A stretch of DNA of 64,000 nt from Dactylonectria macrodidyma (taxonomy: Eukaryota > Ascomycota > Sordariomycetes > Hypocreales > Nectriaceae), in assembly GCA_020744425.1 (NCBI GenBank), contig JAGMUV010000010.1, forward strand, positions 1,550,001-1,614,000, given 5' to 3'. Positions 57,191-64,000 of this stretch are shown piece by piece; position 1 is the stretch's first letter; each line of letters starts with the position of its first letter. Made by a program: the position numbers and the translations under genes. The notes under the pieces were generated by a model. The model saw nothing but the letters and a program-made list of their open reading frames with translations, did no database searches and was not told where the DNA came from.

Positions 57191-59001
57191 CTATTCCGAT
57201 CCGTGAGCAAAGTCCAAGTACGCCGCCTTTGTCAAAAGCCGCATCTTCTTCCCCCAAATAATCAGTAGCCCAGAGGCAATAGTGATGACAAAAGCCAGAA
57301 TGGAAACCATGATAAAAGTATCCTGCACCCCCATACTATCAATCCAGGGCTGGATGCCAAAGGTCAAGGCGCTGCCGATGATGTTCCGGATCAGGATTAC
57401 CGTTGTGACGGCCTCGCCGTCGATGGCCTTGTAGCAATCCACGACGAACGCCATGGTCAGGGCCGCTGCAACCGACAGTCCGAAACCCACGAACCCCATG
57501 CCGATGATAGGAGCAATCCAGGGCAGACCTTTTGCGGCCCCGACGCCGTAGAGGATGAGACCTGCTGGCATGATGATTGCTGTTGGGAGAAAAGACCAGA
57601 GGCGGAACTCGGGCTCGCGCCAGCCGCGGTTGCGACGGGACAGGAACATCATGAGCTGATCGTTGAGAGGACCGGCGAAGTAAGAGCTGGAGAAGCCATG
57701 GTTAGCGCGTATGTGATGAGATGTCTAGAGGACTAACCCGAATAATGCACCAACAAGCGGAGATAGCCAGATGAGGCCCAGAGCATCATTTCCAAAGTTA
57801 TACGGCGAGGGGCTAAGGATGACAGCAGTAGTTGTGCCCAGAACGCTAATCCAGGAGACAGAGGTTCCATATTCGATTCCGCTCTGTTACAGGTCAGTCT
57901 TCATGTCATATCATATCCATAGAGGGCGAGACACTTACCCAGAAGATGGCTGGAAACCAAGCCAGCTGCAGCGGTCGATAACATTGCTGGATAAACTCCC
58001 GGAGAGTGCCAGGGAAGATGGTCCACAATCTGACCTGAAACCTGAACGAGTTTGCGTCCAGGACCTCGCCAAGTTTGTAGACGGTGGTATTACTATTCTG
58101 GTGGTGTAGCCCATCTTTCTCGGCCTTGACATCTTGCTGAATTGCCTCGGGACCTTCGGAACTTGCCCTTTCTGCCGGCGGAACTGACCCGTCTAGACGG
58201 CCTGAAACCTGCGAGGACGGTCGAACAAACCGAGTCTCCTCGAGGGTGAAGTACATGGCCACCCAGACGAGAGTGCAGAGGATGACTCCCCATCGATACA
58301 CCCACCGCCAGTGGAGGGTCTTGACCATGTATCCAGAACAGATAGGGCCCATGGAAGATCCGAACATTAGGCCAAATGCCCAGATGCCCATATTCAGGCC
58401 TATCTCATGCGCAAAGAAGACATCGGCAATCGAAATCGCCACCAAGGCTTCATACGGCGCACGGCCGAGGCCGAATAGGATATGAGCTCCGATAAAGTCG
58501 CCAGTGTTCTGGGCCTCAGCAAGCCAAATTTGACTGGCGATGGCGAGGATCAGGCTTGATAAGTAGGTGAACCTACGACCAAGCTCTGTAGTTTGTTAAT
58601 TGCGGATGCCACATGTAGGACGTCGATGGCAACTCACTGTGGGAAAGGGGCGTAAAAAAGACGTTGCCAATACCGAGCATCAGTAAAGTCAAGGCCGTGC
58701 CAATGTTCATGAGAGTGACGGTAGTGCCTAGAGCTTCCATAATGTTGAGGTAGATGGACGCTTCCCAGTTGCCCAGGGCAGTCATGAGAGTGCTGTAGAT
58801 GACAAGCAGGAACAAGTGATACCTCTTGCGCCAGGCGGACCAGCGCAGAGGATCGTCCAAGTCATCAGCCGGTGTGGGTATCAGAATGATCTCAGCCTTC
58901 GAGTCACAATTCAAGACTGAAGGCTGTTCGATTATGTAGACCGTTCCAGGGACGACATCATAGTCTTGGGAATGAGGGAGGTCGCGTGCGGTAGACTCCA
59001 T
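57191..59001 (-). CDS. Major facilitator superfamily transporter (DHA1-like)
   Basis: Four exons (59001-58638, 58585-57939, 57883-57738, 57686-57191) encode 550 aa, all junctions in frame. N-terminal soluble part (about 70 residues) ending DDLDDPLRWSAWRKRYHLFL, which is typical of fungal drug/H+ antiporter-like and HOL1-like carriers. The TM2-TM3 loop is LSHKLGRRFTY (the G-x-x-x-D/R-x-G-R-R/K type motif). A long central loop (RFVRPSSQVSGRLDGSVPPA) separates the two six-helix halves. The C-terminal half ends SILAFVITIASGLLIIWGKK. It shares a 683-bp divergent promoter region with an M20 amidohydrolase, which suggests export or import of that enzyme's substrate or product. Confidence 0.92.
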
Positions 59002-59684
59002 GATGATGATACTGCTTGCTCAAGCGATGGGCAGAAGTGAATATGAGAGGCTTTCCTTGGCTAAACCGCCGCTTCTTATAACAATGCCGGCGTAGGGCAG
59101 AGGCCAGCGTAGAGCAGAGTGAAGTTCCATGGCGTAGGAGTCGCTATCTCAACATGTTGCCGATTGAGATGCCGGTCGATGAGTCTCTTGTGATGATGGC
59201 GAAACTCTTATTTAGTGGATGATCAAGCTAAGCTCAAACGAGTCTTCCGACACGCTAAGAAGCTTCGGATTACATCGGCTGTGGAGTTTCCAAAGTCTCT
59301 GGACAGGCCGATGGCCGATAGCTAAACCCAAAAGAGTCTTCCGACAGACTAAAAATCCGGGGAAGGAAACGATACGGTAATCTTGGATATCGGAGAGGAC
59401 CCTTTGTCTATCTCCCCGCGTTGCATTGTGTAATTAGTCAAGACTCAAGCATTCCGAAGCCGGGCCCGATTAATGACTTGCTTACAGATAGAGTGGATTC
59501 TTATCAATTTCCGGGGGCTATGGGCGTAAAGTTTGCCCCTGTCGATGCCCTGGAGAAAATGGGGCACCAGCTGCATGTGGAAGGGGATGGGATATAAAGG
59601 ATTAGCTGCCTTGGACCCCTTTCCCACAGCAGTACTATCAACCAGGCCCTTTTTTATTCCATCTCCCCTTCTCATCCCCGAATA
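59002..59684. promoter_or_regulatory. Divergent promoter of MFS transporter and M20 amidohydrolase
   Basis: The 683 bases between the two starts hold a plus-strand TATAAAGG at 59593-59600 (92 bases before the M20 ATG) and a minus-strand TTATAAGAAG near 59075-59085 for the transporter. A near-duplicate pair, AAACGAGTCTTCCGACACGC at 59237 and AAAAGAGTCTTCCGACAGAC at 59329, lies within it. Its shared core GAGTCTTCCGACA could be a regulator site, although no inverted CGG pair is obvious. Confidence 0.5.
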
Positions 59685-61032
59685 ATGACGCTCAAGACTT
59701 CCTTCAAACCCAGCCTCGAGGAGGTGCAGCAAACGGTCGAGCATTACATGCGGGGTCTGTCAGACGCCCTATACACGTTGAACAGACAGGTGAGACCGAG
59801 CTCCTCTGGTCCGACAAAAAGGCATAGCTGATGGACATGATGATACCAGATCCATGACGAGCCCGAGATCGCATTCCAAGAGTTCAAAGCCCAGAAACAC
59901 ATTTCCACCTTCCTCGAGTCACATGGCCACCAGGTGCAACAAGGAGCATACAACCTGCCCACCGCGCTTGAATCAAAGTACGGCTTTGGAGGTCGTTGTG
60001 TAAACTTCAATGCCGAGTACGACGCCCTGCCTGGTCTCGGCCATGCTTGTGGCCATAACTTGATTGCGACGGCTGGTATCTCGGCCTACCTGGCGCTGTC
60101 CTTTGTCTTGGACAAATATGGCATTCAAGGGAGGGTGCAGCTGTTGGGCACACCGGCTGAGGAAGATGGTGGAGGAAAGATCCTCTTGCTTGAGGCGGGA
60201 GCGTACAAAGATGTTGATGTCTCCCTGATGATGTCAGCCCCTCTGTTAGCGTCTCTCGTGGTGTCCTGCTAACTTTCGTACTAGTCACCCCGTCACTGAA
60301 GCCGAGTTTCGACACCAAGGCACCTTTGGTTCAACCGGCTCAAGCTCCATCGCCGTAACAGACTTGGTCGCAGAGTATCGAGGCACCAGCGCCCACGCCT
60401 CAGCAAATCCATGGGATGGCGTCAACGCCCTGGACGCTCTCGTTGGGTCGTACAACAACATCTCAATGCTGCGACAGCAGATAAAACCTGACGAACGCAT
60501 CCACGGCTGCATCATGGATGCGCCAAAATTCACCAACGCCATCCCAGAATGCACAAAGGTCAAGTACTCGATTCGAAGTGCCAACATCAAGACCCTCGAA
60601 AAGCTTTCCCAGCGTGTGCGGAGTTGCATCCAAGCAGGCGCGACGGCAACGGGCTGTAAGGTTATCGTCACAGAGGAGCTCGCGTACGCGGATCTTTGGG
60701 TAAACAAGCCTCTAAGCCTACTTTTCAAGCAACAGATGGATGCTCTAGGCGTTCCCGTATCTCTGCCAGCAGAGGGTGATAACATCGGGGGCTCAACGGA
60801 TATGGGTAATGTCAGTCAAGTAGTGCCTGGCTTGCATGCCATGATTGGCATACCCGCGCCTCCGGGTACTTCTATTCACAATCGGACCTTTTCGGAAGCT
60901 GCCGGTACTATTGAAGCGCATGAGAGGATTGTGGAGGCTGCCAAGGCAATGGCTCTGACGGCGTGGTCTATTCTTGTGGATGATGGTGTGTTTGCGCAGA
61001 TTGAGAGAGATTTCCTAAACCGACGACGTTGA
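59685..61032 (+). CDS. M20-family amidohydrolase (aminoacyl/aminobenzoyl-glutamate hydrolase-like)
   Basis: Three exons (59685-59789, 59850-60244, 60285-61032) encode 415 aa. Metal-site motifs are present: EYDALPGLGHACGHN (Asp and His ligands) and GTPAEEDGGGK (catalytic Glu and Glu ligand). The dimerisation/lid domain is VAEYRGTSAHASANPWDGVN, and the C-terminal ligand is in PPGTSIHNRTF. Members hydrolyse N-acyl or amide bonds of amino-acid conjugates in the cytosol. The last intron is only 40 bp but restores a continuous domain (MSAP-LHPVTEAEF). The divergent MFS gene and the Zn2Cys6 regulator downstream suggest a small inducible catabolic unit. Confidence 0.92.
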
Positions 61033-61275
61033 TAGGCGTAGAAAATGCGACTATGTTTGGCTCTCTCCAAAACTCAACTTCAGACACTGAAGAGACGTAT
61101 GATTATGCCGAGGAAGGAGCAACCTTCTGTTGAGATGTTGTCTCCTTCATGAGGAGTTGGATTGGAATGCTGTTTAAAGTATTCAATACATTAAATTCTC
61201 TAGTCTACTAAACCACAGTCTATGAGAGTACCGGGAGTAGTTATTGATGCACCATTGGTCGAGACCACCTTACTC

Positions 61276-63112
61276 TTATAGAATCACCGGCTTTAAAAGG
61301 AATTCTTCAAACAAAATGTCCAACCCCAGCGGCTTATCTAGCAGACATCCTGATTCCAGAGACCTGCCTATGTTTTTACTCTGCCGAGATGAACTGCCGA
61401 CCCTGTGTCCTGAATCTGCGTCCATAGTCGAGGCCGAAAAGCATACAGCTCCCCATGCGGAAGAGAGGAAATGGAGGACAGATGATACCGCCCTTTTCCC
61501 GGCAAAATGACGCATGGCCTCAAGATGTGCAACCATCACAGACTTATCCTCGGATGACGTTGCTGCAATGCCAAGAACCGCAATTGCCCATAGAAGGCAC
61601 GGCAAATTCGAACGAACATGGCGGAGATGGAGTATTGTGGCCTTGAAAATGGACACGATGCTTGGATCGTCGGTTGCCATTGTTGGGCAGGCAAGTTTTG
61701 CGATTAGAAGACTGGTTGCTAGAAAGTAGAGCTCTCGCATATGAAATCCCTCATTGGTTAGATTGGCGCGGGGAAAAGACGACCTGGAATCTGAAACACT
61801 CGTCGTTTCTCTATCGATCGATGTTTCACTGCTATAGAACATCAGTTTATCATTGGAAGAGATTTGGCTACGTCTATCGTACGCATATGTAATAGCTGAC
61901 ACTTCTTGCTGAAGACCGTTGAGTTGCGTCTGCAACTCGTGTAGCTTGGTCTGAAGGTCATTCGCAGATATGCACTGCCGATGGTGGAGGAGATGAGAGA
62001 CCTTGAAGATAATGTCAAAACTCCAAATGGGAAGCCAAACTGACAGACCAGCGTTCATAAAGTGACCACCAGCTGCAATCTTCTGTAGAGCCGAGGAGCT
62101 GGACCATAGGCTGATTATTCTCGAGAGATCTTGGTAGTTGGACAAGCAGCTTGGGCGAAAGGTGCTGTTGATCGCAATCTGGTATATGAACGCCTCGAGC
62201 ACCAACGCCTGGTGAGTACTTGATGGAGGCCGGTCAATAATTGAATGGAATTTGGCTGCTGCTGCTAGATGTGCTGTAGTTAAATTGTTGCCGAAGTCTC
62301 CAAATCTCTACACCGCTTGTTAATGCCTGTGGACGGACAGCAATCTGATGAACGTACGCCAAAGACGTGCAGTATGAGCACCGTAGCTAAGTTGGACTCG
62401 TTCTGAATATTGCCCCCCTTTTGGATGTTGATACGGAGTTCTCGTATGGCTTCTGTGTATTGCTTGAGCGCATGTGTGCGCCAACCCGGCTGGAACTGTG
62501 AGATGAGCATAGCTGAGCACGAGAGCCAGGCGTGGAGCATGCTTCGGGATTTTGACAGCGACGAGAATCCCTGGGAAAGAAGCGAATATTCGTGGCCGAA
62601 ATCGTGACCAGACGTAGCTTGGTCAAACACTTGTAACAAGTCCACCAAGGAACACGATGGAAGGCCTTTGGTGCATTCTGTGAAGACGGTTGAGGGGTTC
62701 AGGCTATAGAGTTGCAACGGAGAACTGTTCTGGGAAGGACATGGGCTTTCAGCACCCAAGTCGAAGCTCTCTGTGTCGCAGCTGGGAGAGCGAGAGTCGA
62801 CAAAGCTTGGAGACGCAGATGCTCGACTGTCCACTTCATGATGGCTCGATGCATGGTCCGATTCTGTGGAGACCTTGCGCCAGCGGCAATGAACCTCGCG
62901 TGTGGAGCAGCTGCCACAGATAGGGCGAGTCTCGTCGCATTTCTTGCGTCGTTGACGGCCTTGACATGGCAAAGGTCAGCAGAGTCCACTTCACCTGATT
63001 GCTCCGCGACTTGAAGCCTACATGGTATGCATCCCCCTCGAGAGCGTCGCAGTTTGGGCGTGTGATCAGAACTCACCCAGCCCCCTGAGTAGAGCTCGAA
63101 ATTGGCAAACAT
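61276..63112 (-). CDS. Zn(II)2Cys6 transcription factor
   Basis: Three exons (63112-63022, 62959-62358, 62307-61276) encode 574 aa. The first intron lies within the zinc cluster and splicing gives CIPCRQRRKKCDETRPICGS followed by CSTREVHCRW, a C-x2-C-x6-C-x6-C-x2-C-x6-C cluster. A Ser-rich linker follows, then the fungal-specific transcription factor region (LQLYSLNPSTVFTECTKG, FQPGWRTHALKQYTEAIREL, ALVLEAFIYQIAIN) to the C-terminus. The short N-terminal part MFANFELYSGGW precedes the cluster. It ends 243 bases past the M20 stop, convergent with it, so it probably regulates the MFS/M20 pair (inference from position). Confidence 0.9.
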
Positions 63113-63589
63113 GGGTCGGGTTATAGAGGGTATGTTAGATAGTAAGTGGGGGTTGGTGATAGTAGTCTACAGTACGTGGTTATATCTGTCGCGGGTTTAT
63201 TTAGTCTAGGCTACGGAGGCGAGGTCGCCGTTTTTTCCGAGTGGCGGGAAGCTTCGTTGCCGAAGTCAAAGCCGAACTTGCTTCCAAAAATAGTCTAGTA
63301 AGAAGAAAGTCAACAGGCTGGCTTACTTTGAACACATAACAAGGAATGCCATTTCCTTAAGCTTAAGAAAAATTATATTGTCTGTCAAGCGTGGATAAAC
63401 TAAGACTCGAAGGTTCAGGGCTTCAGTTCAGTTCAATCAAATGCCGCTATTTCGCCGTAATTGCATGACGGAGATGACCTCAGAAACGGATTAATACATA
63501 AGGTAGCGTTGCGCCAGCCTCATCTGACTGGCTCTGCTTCCAACCTAACTTATTAAGTCTTCGCTACTTTGGCTCATTCATCTTGGAAA
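63113..63589. promoter_or_regulatory. Divergent promoter of two Zn2Cys6 regulators
   Basis: The 477 bases between the start codons of the two regulators contain no gene. They presumably carry both promoters. I see no clear paired CGG site. Confidence 0.45.
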
Positions 63590-64000
63590 ATGGATGACGT
63601 CTCAGAGCAGTTAAGCAAGCTGGCCTGCACGACTTGTCGAAAGCAGAAGCGGAAGTGCACACGCGAACTCCCATCGTGTCACCTCTGCCGCAAAAATGGT
63701 CGCCCCTGCGCGTATCCTGATGACAATGGAGGCCTAGACACGGTGAGGTCTGCTGGTCTATTACCGTTGGCGTCTGACTGATATCCAGATGCTCCAGGCT
63801 TCATCACCTAAAAATACCTTTCCGGCGCTCTTCTTCCTGGATTCTTACACGTTTAAACAGCGATCTACCGCCATCAAGAACCCATCAATCCTCGGCATCC
63901 CTGAAGAGTTCTTGGAGATTGTGAATCGAGGAGAAGAGCAGGTCACGCAATCCTTGGAAGTATTCTTCGCCACAGTTCATCCCGTGTTCCCAGTCGGTGA
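63590..64000 (+). CDS. Zn(II)2Cys6 transcription factor, N-terminal part (runs off the window)
   Basis: Exon 1 (63590-63742) starts MDDVSEQLSKLACTTCRKQK and has the full cluster CTTCRKQKRKCTRELPSC-HLC-RKNGRPC. The next exon starts at 63789 and is open to the window end (SFKQ-type FLDSYTFKQRS, FFATVHPVFPVG). The intron is 46 bp and phase 0. ATG 63590 is chosen over 63569 because it begins right before the cluster-bearing N-terminus. FATVHPVFPV is the usual opening of the fungal-specific transcription factor domain. It is divergent from the regulator at 61276-63112. Confidence 0.88.

Noticed and set aside
1..64000. CRISPR arrays, operons, riboswitches and rRNA genes
   Set aside because: The sequence is eukaryotic with spliced genes. 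No spaced direct-repeat arrays or rRNA-like stretches were seen.

Overview
The window looks like a piece of a filamentous ascomycete genome (Pezizomycotina, most likely Sordariomycetes/Hypocreales, but I cannot place it further). The reasons are short GT-AG introns of 44-130 bp with CTAAC/CTGAC-like branch sites, Zn(II)2Cys6 regulators, an eqolisin, a patatin NLR, BAHD-like acyltransferases, CorA-like fungal membrane proteins, and decayed transposons with a pattern that resembles RIP. Intact genes are spaced out and separated by long stretches of decayed sequence, which is typical of an accessory or subtelomere-like region. All splice models given here close in frame over their whole length unless stated.

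Layout. 1-6 kb: a complete but dead Mutator-like (MULE) transposon at 218-4444 with 59-bp terminal inverted repeats and a 9-bp target duplication. Its 844-codon transposase frame is broken only by five in-frame TAA codons. Two LINE 3' fragments follow in opposite orientations. 6-12 kb: a GPI-anchored-type surface protein, a 2EXR-domain gene with a one-base frameshift, an aldo-keto reductase remnant, a 90-bp perfect-arm hairpin element and a HAD hydrolase. 14-16 kb: a cytochrome P450. 16.7-21.1 kb: a 50-codon ORF ending in a CaaX-like C-I-I-H, convergent with a four-exon patatin/NB-ARC/TPR NLR (1267 aa). 21.7-23.1 kb: a shattered NRPS adenylation-thiolation module. 24.5-34.1 kb: a secreted glutamic protease, two divergent BAHD-like acyltransferases, a CorA-like remnant, an alpha/beta hydrolase with a Cys nucleophile and a four-exon SDR. 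34.1-38.7 kb: decayed sequence without an intact gene.

38.7-44.4 kb: an unusual protein-kinase gene (859 aa), convergent with a seven-exon CorA-like membrane protein gene (512 aa), then a tentative three-exon 84-aa gene. 45.1-50.6 kb: a nine-exon LAT/Mup1-type amino-acid permease and a five-exon secreted protein of unknown family. 53.2-54.3 kb: a 2-oxoglutarate/Fe(II) oxygenase-like gene with a non-GT break. 57.2-64 kb: a compact module of an MFS transporter and an M20 amidohydrolase on a shared divergent promoter, followed by a Zn2Cys6 regulator and the start of a second divergent Zn2Cys6 regulator that runs off the window.

How the genes may work together (inference): the P450, NRPS remnant, acyltransferases and SDR could be debris of one or more secondary-metabolite clusters. 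The MFS/M20/two-regulator group looks like a small catabolic or detoxification unit. The NLR with its small CaaX-type neighbour, and the kinase/CorA-like pair, are the best places to look for an undescribed sensing or incompatibility system.
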